Source of the DNA: Rhodobacteraceae bacterium UBA7436
Lineage (GTDB): Bacteria > Pseudomonadota > Alphaproteobacteria > Rhodobacterales > Rhodobacteraceae
Reading direction: 5' to 3'
NCBI GenBank assembly: GCA_002478745.1
Contig: DLQI01000058.1
Coordinates: forward strand, 1-14,542
DNA: 14,542 bases
Part shown: piece after piece, positions 1-7,700 of the stretch
Numbering within the stretch: the stretch's first letter is position 1
Layout of the letters: each line of letters opens with the position of its first letter
The notes under the pieces: model-generated
What the model was told of the DNA's origin: nothing
Databases searched by the model: none
Seen by the model: only the letters and a program-made list of their open reading frames with translations
Made by a program: the position numbers and the translations under genes

Positions 1-428
1 ACGGCAGCGTCGCCACGTGCGCGCACTATTTCGACACCTAACGCACCCGCACCGCGATCCAGTTTCTCAATCCGCACAAACGTACGCATCGCCTGAGGTT
101 CCAAAAGAATCCGATCAGCGACGTTCTCAGCCAATGTTTCCAATAAGTTAAGTCGTTCGTCAGCCAATTCAAAAGCAATCGCTTCTGTGACTTTATCGTA
201 ACTTAGAATGCGATCAACATCGTCATCCATTGGTCCCGTCAAAGGCGAAACCTCTACAACGATGTTAAAGCTAATGCGCTGCGTTACGCCGCGCTCAGCT
301 TGGAACGCACCAATTTCTACATCTACAATATGGTCGCGAACGGAAATTCGATCCAATGCCCCAGACGCCGCTGTGGCATCTGCACGCTCGGACGGATGGG
401 CAAAGGCAAGGCGCACTTCAGAGGTCAT
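1..428 (-). CDS. folB: Dihydroneopterin aldolase FolB, partial (C-terminus beyond left edge)
   Basis: FolB catalyses the retro-aldol cleavage of 7,8-dihydroneopterin to 6-hydroxymethyl-dihydropterin and glycolaldehyde in cytoplasmic folate synthesis. I translated the minus strand from the ATG at 428. After about 25 extra N-terminal residues the FolB fold follows: a VRDHIVDVEIGAF strand, catalytic-type Glu45 in QAERG, DDVDRILSYDKVTEAI with the conserved Tyr77, and Lys122 in VRIEKLDRGAGALGVEIVR. Glu, Tyr and Lys are the residues known to matter in the family. An AAGGG sits 9 nt before the ATG. About 142 codons are visible with no stop, already longer than the roughly 120 residues of the classic single-domain enzyme, so the protein continues off the window. 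It lies 78 bp behind the cell-wall hydrolase gene on the same strand and may be co-transcribed with it. Confidence 0.9.
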   Translation of the reverse strand, partial: MTSEVRLAFAHPSERADATAASGALDRISVRDHIVDVEIGAFQAERGVTQRISFNIVVEVSPLTGPMDDDVDRILSYDKVTEAIAFELADERLNLLETLAENVADRILLEPQAMRTFVRIEKLDRGAGALGVEIVRARGDAA

Positions 429-506
429 AAATTTGGACCCTTTTGGTAAGACTGTTGGGTTAAGCCCTTTTAGGCTGGCCCGATGCCTATACCAGTGTGT
501 TTTACG

Positions 507-1172
507 TCAGGCTAGGGCACAAAAGCGCCCCATCCCTACCGTTGTATTAGTAGAAGCCGACCTAACATTGTGGCGATAAAAAATGTGAACCCCGATACGT
601 GCCGTTTTTGTATAAACACGTGACCAGCTCGGGCTGACAGCTGTTGTATGATAGTGGGTCGCGCCATTGGTCAGTTTTGGCACGCTGCCATCTATCACCG
701 CCCGCGCGACTTTAGATACACGCGCGTATGACCTCGGCTCAGATACATTCTCGGCTTTACCATCACAAGTATAGGTAAATTGGCACCGAAATTTCTTACC
801 TGTCCCCTGATTGATCACACCACACAGCGAGCTGGGGAAACGTGAATGTGCGACACGGTTCATGATTACCTCAGCCACCGCAAATTGGCCTTTGACGGTT
901 TCACCACGCGCCTCAAAATAGAGCGCTTCAGAAAGACATTTCCAATTTGCATCACCTTTAGCTTTGGGTTGTTTGTCTAACCAAGCGGTAGAAAACTCAA
1001 CGCCGCTTGCGGCAACTGGCGCGGTAATCATGTTTTGTAGACGCTCTGGCGCGAGGGACGAAAGCCCACGCTTTTCTGTTTGATGCAACGCATGGGCCTG
1101 CTTTTCATTAGCAGTAGCCAGAATTGGCGCAAATACGGCCAACAGAACTGAGAAAAATATTGCGGCTCGCAT
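507..1172 (-). CDS. Secreted cell-wall hydrolase, SleB/CwlJ family (Hydrolase_2)
   Basis: This is a 221-residue exported peptidoglycan hydrolase of the SleB/CwlJ type, a family first known from spore germination but common in non-sporulating alphaproteobacteria, where a wall-remodelling role is presumed. Residues 1-21 are a signal peptide (MRAAIFFSVLL..., likely cleaved after ATA). The catalytic domain starts near residue 79 with CLSEALYFEARGE, where Glu87 is the expected catalytic acid. It continues through FAVAEVIMNRV, the Cys-rich stretch CQFTYTCDG and GATHYHTTAVSPSWS. Five cysteines in the mature part suggest disulfides. I chose the ATG at 1172 because GGAG lies 6 nt upstream and the signal peptide begins there. 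The same frame is open to an ATG at 1250, but that would place 26 extra residues ahead of the signal peptide. It lies between the PPDK-like gene and folB. Confidence 0.87.
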   Translation of the reverse strand: MRAAIFFSVLLAVFAPILATANEKQAHALHQTEKRGLSSLAPERLQNMITAPVAASGVEFSTAWLDKQPKAKGDANWKCLSEALYFEARGETVKGQFAVAEVIMNRVAHSRFPSSLCGVINQGTGKKFRCQFTYTCDGKAENVSEPRSYARVSKVARAVIDGSVPKLTNGATHYHTTAVSPSWSRVYTKTARIGVHIFYRHNVRSASTNTTVGMGRFCALA

Positions 1173-1323
1173 GCGGCGCTCCAAAGTTGCCTCGATGCCC
1201 GCCACGTAGTGTGTTTTAGACAGTTCGTCCAGTTGACCTAACGTCATCAATCTAGGTCGTATCAGTTAAACAACTGTAAATTGGACCGAAACCACAGGAT
1301 GTAGCGGAAAGTTGTTCCGTCGC

Positions 1324-3891
1324 CTACCCTGTCTTGTCCTTGATCGCCAACTGTGCCGCGGCCAATCGGGCTACCGGAACGCGAAACGGTGAGCATGAAA
1401 CATAGTCAAATCCAGCTTCGCGGCAAAATGCGATTGATTCGGGGTTACCTCCGTGTTCACCGCAAATCGACAAGGTCATGTTCGGTTGGGTCTTTCGGCC
1501 ACGCTCTGCGCCCAATTTAAGCAACTCGCCCACGCCGTCGATATCAAGTGTATGAAACGGATCTTCGGCAAACACCTCTTGCTGTACGTAGTCCGACATA
1601 AAGCGACCCGCGTCATCACGGCTAAGGCCATAGGTCATCTGCGTAAGGTCATTAGTCCCAAAACTAAGGAATGCACAATGTTGTGCAATGTCGCCTGCAC
1701 GCAAGGCAGCGCGAGGAGTTTCAACCATAACCCCCAATCGATAATCGAAATCAGCGTCCTGTTCGACACGAACAGCAGCGGCGATTCCATCAACGCGGGT
1801 TTTGACCAACTCAACTTCGCGCTTTGCGCTGACGAGCGGAATCATGATTTCCGGCACAATCGATGCGCCATCACGACTAGCCACAATCGTTGCTTCAAAA
1901 ATCGCACGCGCCTGCATTTCATAAATCTCTGGGACGGTCACACCAAGACGCACCCCACGCAAACCAAGCATGGGGTTATATTCACGCATCGCTTCGATAC
2001 GGCGCGTAACGTCTGACAACGGTAGATCAAGGGCTTCAGCCAGTTCACGCTGACCATTGCGATCTGCTGGAAGGAATTCATGCAAGGGCGGATCGAACAG
2101 GCGGATCGAAACCGGTTGTCCGTGCATGATGCGAAACAGTTCGGTGAAATCTTCGCGTTGCATCGGCAAGAGCCGCTCAAGTACAGCGCGACGGTCTTTT
2201 GATGTTTCTGCAAAGATCATCTCGCGCATCACTGTCAGCCGGCTTGCCTCAAAAAACATATGCTCTGTGCGGCACAGACCGATGCCCTGAGCGTTGAAGT
2301 TACGCGCAGTTTGAGCATCAGCAGGCGTATCCGCATTGGCACGAATACCAATGTCGCGTTCTTCATCTGCCCATTCCATCAAGGTTTGAAATGCGTCATC
2401 AAGTGCTGCTTCTTGCATCGCGACAGCGCCCAACAAAACCTGCCCGGACGTGCCATCAACTGTGACGACCTCGCCCTCCTCAAGAATGCGGCCATCTGCC
2501 AAGATAAGCTGCTTCTTGCTTGGCACGAACCGAATGTTGGATACGCCAACGACACAGGGCAAACCAATGCCGCGCCCGATGACTGCAGCATGACTTGTGA
2601 CCCCGCCTCGTTCAGTCAAAACGGCGCGTGCGGCGTGCATTCCACGAATATCTTCAGGTGACGTTTCACGACGCACAAGAATACAATCTTCTTCACGGGC
2701 CGCGTGCGCTTGCGCATCGGCGGCCGTGAACACCAGCTTACCCGCAGCAGCCCCCGGGCTCGCGGCAATGCCGTGGCCCACAACATCACGCAGGGCATCA
2801 CTGTCAACTTGCCTGTGCAATAGTTCGTTAAGTGACAGTGGTTCAACGCGCATCAAAGCGTCTTGACGAGGGATGATCTTATCGTTGGCTAAACTGACCG
2901 CGATACGAACAGCCGCGCGTGATGATCTCGTGACACGGATCCCGTCCAAAATGTTGAGCTTACCGTTATCAACGGTGAACTCCAATTGCATCTCTTCGCG
3001 CAGACGCACACGGCTCAAGGCGGCATGGGCTTTGAGCGTTTCAAACAGCTCTGGTTCAAGTTCTTCAAAGGATGGGCCGCGTGGGTCACGCGTGAGGTAC
3101 ATCGCTTCAGCATCTTGGAACAGAGCTTCTAGCCCTTGGCTTTGGCGCAGATAGCGACCCGTAATTTGCGGCTGGCCCGTATCGCTGTTGACCAGTTGGA
3201 ACATCCCAGAGCCACTTTGTTGCGTGCCTACCCCAAAAGCCATCTGTTGAACCACGAGGCCAAGACCGGCACCTGCAGGTGCACCTTTGCCTTGACGAAG
3301 CAGGCGCGCAGAGGTTCCATCCCATGCACGTGCCATCGATCGCAGTACAGCGGCGAGTTGCGTTCCAACGTCGGAGGGAAATTTCTCATCTGTTTCGGCT
3401 TCATAAGCGCGCAAAGTCTCTGACAATCCTTCGGGACCTGATGCAACAACATCGTCAAACATATCTGGATCAAGACGTGCAACGTTAATTGCGTAGGACT
3501 GAACAAACCGAGTGTAAATCGCAGTTGCGCCCTCTGTCCCTAGCTGAGCGCACAAGTCCGTATAGGAAGTATCGTTCATCCCGATATTGAGTACAGCGCT
3601 GGGGCCACCCCAATCCGCATCCTCTGAGGACGGGCGCACGCACAAAAGTGCATCTTTCGGGAACTGTGAAAGTACGGCTTCAATATCTGGCAATTCTCCA
3701 TTGGCGATTTTAGAGACTGCCGAAAAACTAAGCGCCACCGTTTTAGGTACTGGCAGGTCAAGACGGATCAATCGCTGCAAGCATTTTGCACGGCCGCCAT
3801 GCGTGGACGCCGCCATTTTGGCTGTTTGCGTAACAAGTGTTGTATCTGGATTATTCTGCATTGCAGCACCTACCGGTTTCGATGGCAGCAT
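1324..3891 (-). CDS. Pyruvate phosphate dikinase-like PEP-utilising enzyme with divergent ATP-grasp domain
   Basis: The 855-residue protein has the full three-part layout of pyruvate phosphate dikinase (about 875 residues). An N-terminal ATP-grasp region covers about 30-330. The phosphohistidine domain covers about 370-490, with ERGGVTSHAAVIGRGIG and His434 as the swinging phospho-acceptor. The PEP/pyruvate barrel covers about 510-850, with GLCRTEHMFF, SIRLFDPPLHEFLP, SFGTNDLTQMTYG and catalytic Cys810 in SICGEHGGNP. The phosphotransfer and PEP halves look intact. The nucleotide-binding half does not: the usual RSGARASMPGM is replaced by RPSSEDADWGG, and the positions matching Gln335 and Arg337 of the Clostridium symbiosum enzyme are Asp316 and Ile318. 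Interconversion of PEP and pyruvate is therefore plausible, but the phosphoryl donor is uncertain. AGGA precedes the ATG at 3891; an internal ATG at 3861 with TAGGTG upstream is an alternative start (845 residues). It lies 121 bp downstream of glyS. Confidence 0.85.
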   Translation of the reverse strand: MLPSKPVGAAMQNNPDTTLVTQTAKMAASTHGGRAKCLQRLIRLDLPVPKTVALSFSAVSKIANGELPDIEAVLSQFPKDALLCVRPSSEDADWGGPSAVLNIGMNDTSYTDLCAQLGTEGATAIYTRFVQSYAINVARLDPDMFDDVVASGPEGLSETLRAYEAETDEKFPSDVGTQLAAVLRSMARAWDGTSARLLRQGKGAPAGAGLGLVVQQMAFGVGTQQSGSGMFQLVNSDTGQPQITGRYLRQSQGLEALFQDAEAMYLTRDPRGPSFEELEPELFETLKAHAALSRVRLREEMQLEFTVDNGKLNILDGIRVTRSSRAAVRIAVSLANDKIIPRQDALMRVEPLSLNELLHRQVDSDALRDVVGHGIAASPGAAAGKLVFTAADAQAHAAREEDCILVRRETSPEDIRGMHAARAVLTERGGVTSHAAVIGRGIGLPCVVGVSNIRFVPSKKQLILADGRILEEGEVVTVDGTSGQVLLGAVAMQEAALDDAFQTLMEWADEERDIGIRANADTPADAQTARNFNAQGIGLCRTEHMFFEASRLTVMREMIFAETSKDRRAVLERLLPMQREDFTELFRIMHGQPVSIRLFDPPLHEFLPADRNGQRELAEALDLPLSDVTRRIEAMREYNPMLGLRGVRLGVTVPEIYEMQARAIFEATIVASRDGASIVPEIMIPLVSAKREVELVKTRVDGIAAAVRVEQDADFDYRLGVMVETPRAALRAGDIAQHCAFLSFGTNDLTQMTYGLSRDDAGRFMSDYVQQEVFAEDPFHTLDIDGVGELLKLGAERGRKTQPNMTLSICGEHGGNPESIAFCREAGFDYVSCSPFRVPVARLAAAQLAIKDKTG

Positions 3892-3932
3892 AGGCTTAAA
3901 TCCTAGGCGATCAAGGATTTAGCGCATGCCGA

Positions 3933-3982
3933 GGGAGCAGAAAACAAAGGGGCCAGCCCCCACGTCCCTACGGGCCGCTCCC
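3933..3982 (-). terminator. GC-rich fold-back downstream of glyS, candidate terminator
   Basis: On the minus strand, downstream of the glyS stop, GGGG-CTGG-CCCC (within 3949-3960) is followed by TTTGTTTT, which resembles a short intrinsic terminator for the glyQ-glyS transcript. The outer arms GGGAGC (3933-3938) and GCTCCC (3977-3982) also pair perfectly, and CCCTACGGG sits between them, so the 50 bp could fold as a branched structure. The inner stem is only four base pairs, hence moderate confidence. If it terminates fully, the PPDK-like gene needs its own promoter in the remaining 40 bp or within this element. Confidence 0.5.
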
Positions 3983-4010
3983 CCGGAGTTTATTTGGTAA
4001 GACGAAGTTG
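3983..4010 (+). repeat. Dispersed intergenic repeat, copy A
   Basis: This 28-bp unit (CCGGAGTTTATTTGGTAAGA followed by CGAAGTTG) lies between glyS and the PPDK-like gene and ends two bases before the glyS stop codon (4013-4015, minus strand). It is 23/28 identical to copy B at 9510-9537, with only transitions between them. A GC-rich fold-back occupies the bases to its left (3933-3982). Confidence 0.7.
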
Positions 4011-4012
4011 GA

Positions 4013-6058
4013 TCAGCCTTCGATTTTGGTTAGATCCGCCACCGAAGAACAAACCGTGCGGATACGACTGAGAAGGTTCAGTCGATTGCGGCGCACCGTT
4101 GGGTTGTCAGAGTTGATTTGAACGGCCTCAAAAAAGGCGTCGATCGGCGTGCGAAGCGTTGCCATTGCAGACATCGCAGATGCGAAATCTTGGGCCACCA
4201 TTGCTGGTTTGATTTTCACCTCAGACGTATCAAGGGCACCAAACAGGTTGCGCTCTTCTTCTGTTTCAGCGAATTTCACATCGGCACCGTAGGAGTATTC
4301 TACACCGTCCCCGGCTTCCGCTTGAGACAGGATGTTATTGGCGCGCTTGAACCCTTGGATCAGGTTTTTACCGTCATCTGTTTTCAGCGTTTCAGATAGC
4401 GCCCGTGCACGTTTCACCAGAAGATTTATGTCGTCATTGCCGTCCATAGCGATGCAAGCATCAATGATGTCGTAGCGAATGCCTTGGTCTTTTAGATATA
4501 CTTTGAGACGATCGTGGAAGAAAGATAGGAGGTCTTTCGCATGCTCTGTTGGCATCACTGTATTTAAGGAGATTGCAAGGTCATTTTCAATTGCAATCCG
4601 AATGATACCAAGTGCGGCACGACGCAATGCGAACGGGTCTTTCGAGCCCGTTGGTTTTTCATCAATAGACCAGAAACCATTGAGTTTCTCAAGTTTTTCA
4701 GCCAGCGATACAGTGATTGAGACCGGTGCCTTTGGCACGTCATCCGAAGGACCAAGGGGGGCATAGTGTTCTTCTGCAGCGGCTGCGATTTGAGCATCCT
4801 CACCTGAGGCTTCAATGTAATAGCGCCCCATAAGGCCTTGAAGTTCGGGGAATTCATAAACCATTTCGGAACTAAGGTCCGCTTTGGCCAAACGCGCAGC
4901 TTTTTCGGCCATGTCGGGGTCTGCCCCAACTGCCGGAGCCAACTTATGCGCCAACGTCGCCATGCGGTTTACCAATTCAGCTTGGGTGCCAAGCTTATTA
5001 TGGAATGTCACATTTTCAAGCGACTTCAACCAAACGCTCATATCTGACTTCGCAACGCGCAGGTCGTTTTCCCAGAAGAATTTTGCATCTGCCAGACGGG
5101 CCGACAACACCTTCTGGTTGCCCGTAAGGATCGTAGCTCCGTTGTCAACCGTTGTGCGATTGGCCACGGTGATAAAGCGTTCAATGCGGCCGGTTTTGGC
5201 GTTGCGTACAGAGAAGAACTTTTGATGTTCGCGCATCGAGGTCTGCAGCACTTCGGCTGGTAATCCCAAGAAATCCTCACCAATCTCACCCATCAAAACA
5301 ACTGGCCATTCTACGAGGCCTGCAACCTCGGTCAGAAGGCCCGCGTCTTCGACAACTTTGAAACCAGTCGCAAAAGCCTGATTGGTCGCGTCGTTCCAAA
5401 TCGCATCTGCCCGTTCTTGGGCATCAAGCACAACATGGGCCGATTTCAGTTTGCTGGTGTAATCGTCAAAGTTGTTCACCGTTATGTTGTCAGGTGAAAG
5501 GAAACGGTGGCCACGGGTCGTATTCCCAGAAATGATCCCATCAACCTCAAGTGGCACAACAGTTGCGCCTTCTTCAGAGCTGGTGATGCATAGAATAGAG
5601 TGCAGCGGGCGTACCCATTTCAACGTTCCGTTGCCCCAACGCATGGATTTCGGCCATGGGAAATTGCGGATTGTGCGCTCTAGAACCTCCGCCACGATAA
5701 TGGCGGCCGGGCGGCCCTCTTTCGTAATCTTGGCGAAAAAGATGTTCCCCTTAGGCGTTTCACGTTCTTCAAGATCGTCGCGGGTCAAACCTGCACCGCG
5801 CAAGAATCCTTCGATTGCTTTTTCAGGGGCATCGGCCTTTGGACCTTTGCGTTCTTCAACAGTTGTTGGCGACGCATCAAGCATACCTTCAACCGTCAGT
5901 GTCAGGCGGCGCGGCGTGCTGAACGCGGCGGCGGAAGCATAGGTCAAGCCAGCCTCCACCATACCATCAGTGACCAGCTTTTTCAGGTCATTGGCGGCAC
6001 GTGTTTGCATACGGGCCGGGATTTCCTCGGAGAAAAGTTCAATTAATAAATCAGTCAT
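4013..6058 (-). CDS. glyS: Glycyl-tRNA synthetase beta subunit
   Basis: GlyS is the large subunit of the bacterial alpha2beta2 glycyl-tRNA synthetase and supplies tRNA recognition and anticodon binding in the cytoplasm. The protein opens with MTDLLIELFSEEIPARMQ, a hallmark of the family, and carries RWGNGTLKWVRPLHSI, GHRFLSPD and LPAEVLQTSMREHQKFF in the expected order. Its C-terminus is a DALR-type anticodon-binding domain (around VAQDFASAMSAMATLRTPIDAFF). At 681 residues it is close to the usual length of about 690. I chose the ATG at 6058 because it begins the family motif and overlaps the upstream stop in an ATGA. An in-frame ATG at 6082 would add eight non-family residues. It is the last gene of the glyQ-small protein-glyS unit and ends two bases from a dispersed repeat. 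Confidence 0.97.
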   Translation of the reverse strand: MTDLLIELFSEEIPARMQTRAANDLKKLVTDGMVEAGLTYASAAAFSTPRRLTLTVEGMLDASPTTVEERKGPKADAPEKAIEGFLRGAGLTRDDLEERETPKGNIFFAKITKEGRPAAIIVAEVLERTIRNFPWPKSMRWGNGTLKWVRPLHSILCITSSEEGATVVPLEVDGIISGNTTRGHRFLSPDNITVNNFDDYTSKLKSAHVVLDAQERADAIWNDATNQAFATGFKVVEDAGLLTEVAGLVEWPVVLMGEIGEDFLGLPAEVLQTSMREHQKFFSVRNAKTGRIERFITVANRTTVDNGATILTGNQKVLSARLADAKFFWENDLRVAKSDMSVWLKSLENVTFHNKLGTQAELVNRMATLAHKLAPAVGADPDMAEKAARLAKADLSSEMVYEFPELQGLMGRYYIEASGEDAQIAAAAEEHYAPLGPSDDVPKAPVSITVSLAEKLEKLNGFWSIDEKPTGSKDPFALRRAALGIIRIAIENDLAISLNTVMPTEHAKDLLSFFHDRLKVYLKDQGIRYDIIDACIAMDGNDDINLLVKRARALSETLKTDDGKNLIQGFKRANNILSQAEAGDGVEYSYGADVKFAETEEERNLFGALDTSEVKIKPAMVAQDFASAMSAMATLRTPIDAFFEAVQINSDNPTVRRNRLNLLSRIRTVCSSVADLTKIEG

Positions 6059-6570
6059 TCTGTTGCTTCCCGTCCTGGGCATTCTTCGCCAACGATCGTG
6101 CCATCATAGGCCTTGTCGCCGCAATCATTGAGGTCGTGCCAAATATAGCCGCGTCCGTCGTCCGTGATGGCAACGATGCGGTCAACGCCGAAGTGGACAT
6201 TCTTCTGACCAAGGAATGGAACAGCTGTTCCCGCCGCCAGCTCTGCACCGATTGCGGCCGCATTAAAGCAGTCGAACCATTTTGGAGCGTTGCGCGGGGA
6301 CGCTTTTTCCAAACCAACATAGGTCTCGCTTAGCAACGATATGCTGAGATCTGTTGTAAAGCAGGCGCGATAGCGGATTGGGGAGCTTTGTGAATCGATG
6401 GCTTGGAAATTGTCAAAGCTAATCAATTCAGGCAGGTCATCCACAACTGAAACAAGCTGTACATCACTTGTTTTGACTTCGTCATACAGCCCATACACCT
6501 GCAGGTAATACATTGACGCCCCTGCAATTACTGCACTTCCAAGTAACAACACTGCTAAAAACTTTCCCAT
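6055..6570 (-). CDS. Small membrane-anchored protein encoded between glyQ and glyS (DUF6446-like)
   Basis: This is a 171-residue protein of unknown function. Residues about 3-24 form one hydrophobic segment (GKFLAVLLLGSAVIAGASMYYLQ) that reads as an uncleaved N-terminal anchor or signal sequence, so the rest is probably periplasmic. The soluble part contains SSPIRYRACFTT, WFDCFNAAAIGAEL, FGVDRIVAITDDGRGYIWHDLNDCG and a final EECPG, giving four cysteines. From memory it resembles a Rhodobacteraceae-only family that I believe is named DUF6446; I could not check this. The start at 6570 shares one base with the glyQ stop (TAATG), and its TGA overlaps the glyS ATG. Both junctions argue for translational coupling to the synthetase genes. 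A longer in-frame start at 6627 would run into glyQ and lacks the anchor at its N-terminus. Confidence 0.85.
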   Translation of the reverse strand: MGKFLAVLLLGSAVIAGASMYYLQVYGLYDEVKTSDVQLVSVVDDLPELISFDNFQAIDSQSSPIRYRACFTTDLSISLLSETYVGLEKASPRNAPKWFDCFNAAAIGAELAAGTAVPFLGQKNVHFGVDRIVAITDDGRGYIWHDLNDCGDKAYDGTIVGEECPGREATE

Positions 6571-7502
6571 TATTCCGCCGCCTCGATAAAACCGCCAGCG
6601 CGGGTTTGTACAAATGCATCTGCGCATTGTCTAGAAAGCGTACGGACACGCCCAATGTATGCCTGACGTTCAGTGACAGAGATAACGCCGCGTGCATCCA
6701 ACAAGTTGAAGATATGGCTGGCTTTGATGCATTGATCATAGGCAGGGTGTGCCATGATGATACGTTTGCCAGTCTTCGGATCGTCAAAGGCTTGCGAAAG
6801 AATGGCCTGACACTCAACCTCGGCTTCTTCAAAGTGGCGCAACAACACTTCGGTGTTGGCAACATCAAAGTTCCAGCGCGCATATTCTTCTTCGGTTTGC
6901 TTGAAAATATCGCCGTATTTCAACGGGATAGGTGCATCAGGATCATTGAAGGGCATGTCCATCACGTGGTCACACTCAAGAATGTACATCGCAAGGCGTT
7001 CAAGACCGTAAGTCAGTTCGCCTGAGACGGGCGCGCAATCATGCCCGCCGACCTGTTGGAAGTAGGTGAATTGGGAAACCTCCATGCCATCACACCAGAC
7101 TTCCCACCCAAGCCCCCACGCACCAAGGGTTGGGCTTTCCCAATCGTCCTCAACAAAACGGATGTCGTGTAGGTCCATGTCAACGCCGATTGCGGCAAGA
7201 GATCCAAGATATAGCTCTTGAAGGTCGGGTGGGCTCGGCTTGATCAACACCTGGTACTGATAATAGTGCTGCAAGCGGTTCGGGTTTTCACCATAACGCC
7301 CGTCTGTTGGGCGGCGCGAGGGCTGCACATAAGCGGCCGCCCAAGGGTTTGACCCCAAGCTGCGCAGCGTTGTCGCTGGGTGGAATGTTCCTGCCCCAAC
7401 TTCCATGTCATATGGCTGTAAAATGGCACAGCCCTTAGAGGCCCAATACCCTTGAAGACGCAGGATGATTTCCTGAAAGGATCGAGGTGTTGTGCTGTTC
7501 AT
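6570..7502 (-). CDS. glyQ: Glycyl-tRNA synthetase alpha subunit
   Basis: GlyQ carries the class II catalytic core of alpha2beta2 glycyl-tRNA synthetase: it activates glycine with ATP and, with GlyS, charges tRNA-Gly. The 310-residue protein is highly typical. It shows RSFQEIILRLQGYWASKGC, ILQPYDMEVGAGTFHPATTL, YVQPSRRPTDGRYGENPNRL, QHYYQYQVLIKPSP, GLGWEVWCDGMEVSQFTYFQ and GLERLAMYIL. The length matches the family (about 300). The ATG at 7502 is preceded by AGGAC. The gene leads the operon-like unit glyQ, small membrane protein, glyS, and is divergent from the trypsin-fold gene across a 198-bp promoter region. Confidence 0.98.
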   Translation of the reverse strand: MNSTTPRSFQEIILRLQGYWASKGCAILQPYDMEVGAGTFHPATTLRSLGSNPWAAAYVQPSRRPTDGRYGENPNRLQHYYQYQVLIKPSPPDLQELYLGSLAAIGVDMDLHDIRFVEDDWESPTLGAWGLGWEVWCDGMEVSQFTYFQQVGGHDCAPVSGELTYGLERLAMYILECDHVMDMPFNDPDAPIPLKYGDIFKQTEEEYARWNFDVANTEVLLRHFEEAEVECQAILSQAFDDPKTGKRIIMAHPAYDQCIKASHIFNLLDARGVISVTERQAYIGRVRTLSRQCADAFVQTRAGGFIEAAE

Positions 7503-7700
7503 GGACGTGTCCTGACTGTGTCGAAATGCGATTCAATTCGCCGGTGATATCGGCATTGTAAGCCGCGTCTTACCTAAGCCCCTCAACAACTGTGGTCAAT
7601 TGCACCCGAAGCATTCTTTTTATGTCACTTAGCTTATGGCAATTGCAGCGAATTCCTGCTTATTTGGCTTAAATTTAATGATTGCAAGGTATCTGGCACG
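7503..7700. promoter_or_regulatory. Divergent promoter region between glyQ and the trypsin-fold gene
   Basis: This 198-bp gap must hold the promoters for glyQ (leftward) and for the secreted SPOR/trypsin-fold gene (rightward). On the minus strand a TTGACC at about 7595-7600 and a TACAAT further toward glyQ are suggestive, but they are not at standard spacing to each other, so I do not call an exact promoter. The octamer CAATTGCA occurs twice in direct orientation (7597-7604 and 7640-7647), 43 bp apart. The part near the plus-strand start is AT-rich, with AAGG 11 nt before the ATG at 7701. Confidence 0.5.

Noticed and set aside
442..452. Third copy of the dispersed repeat near folB (TTTGGTAAGAC)
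   Set aside because: Only 11 bases match. There is no GAAGTT, no adjacent hairpin and no stop codon at the set distance, so chance is likely.
1173..1250. N-terminal extension of the cell-wall hydrolase to the ATG at 1250
   Set aside because: The extension is not hydrophobic and would bury the signal peptide. The ATG at 1172 has a good GGAG site.
1453..2016. Open plus-strand frame of 187 codons antisense to the PPDK-like gene
   Set aside because: The minus strand carries a clearly conserved enzyme across the whole stretch. The plus-strand translation has no recognisable domain, so it is a shadow of the real gene.
6571..6627. Longer start for the glyQ-glyS middle gene
   Set aside because: It would overlap glyQ by 57 bases and place charged residues before the membrane anchor. 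The ATG at 6570 gives a tight TAATG junction.
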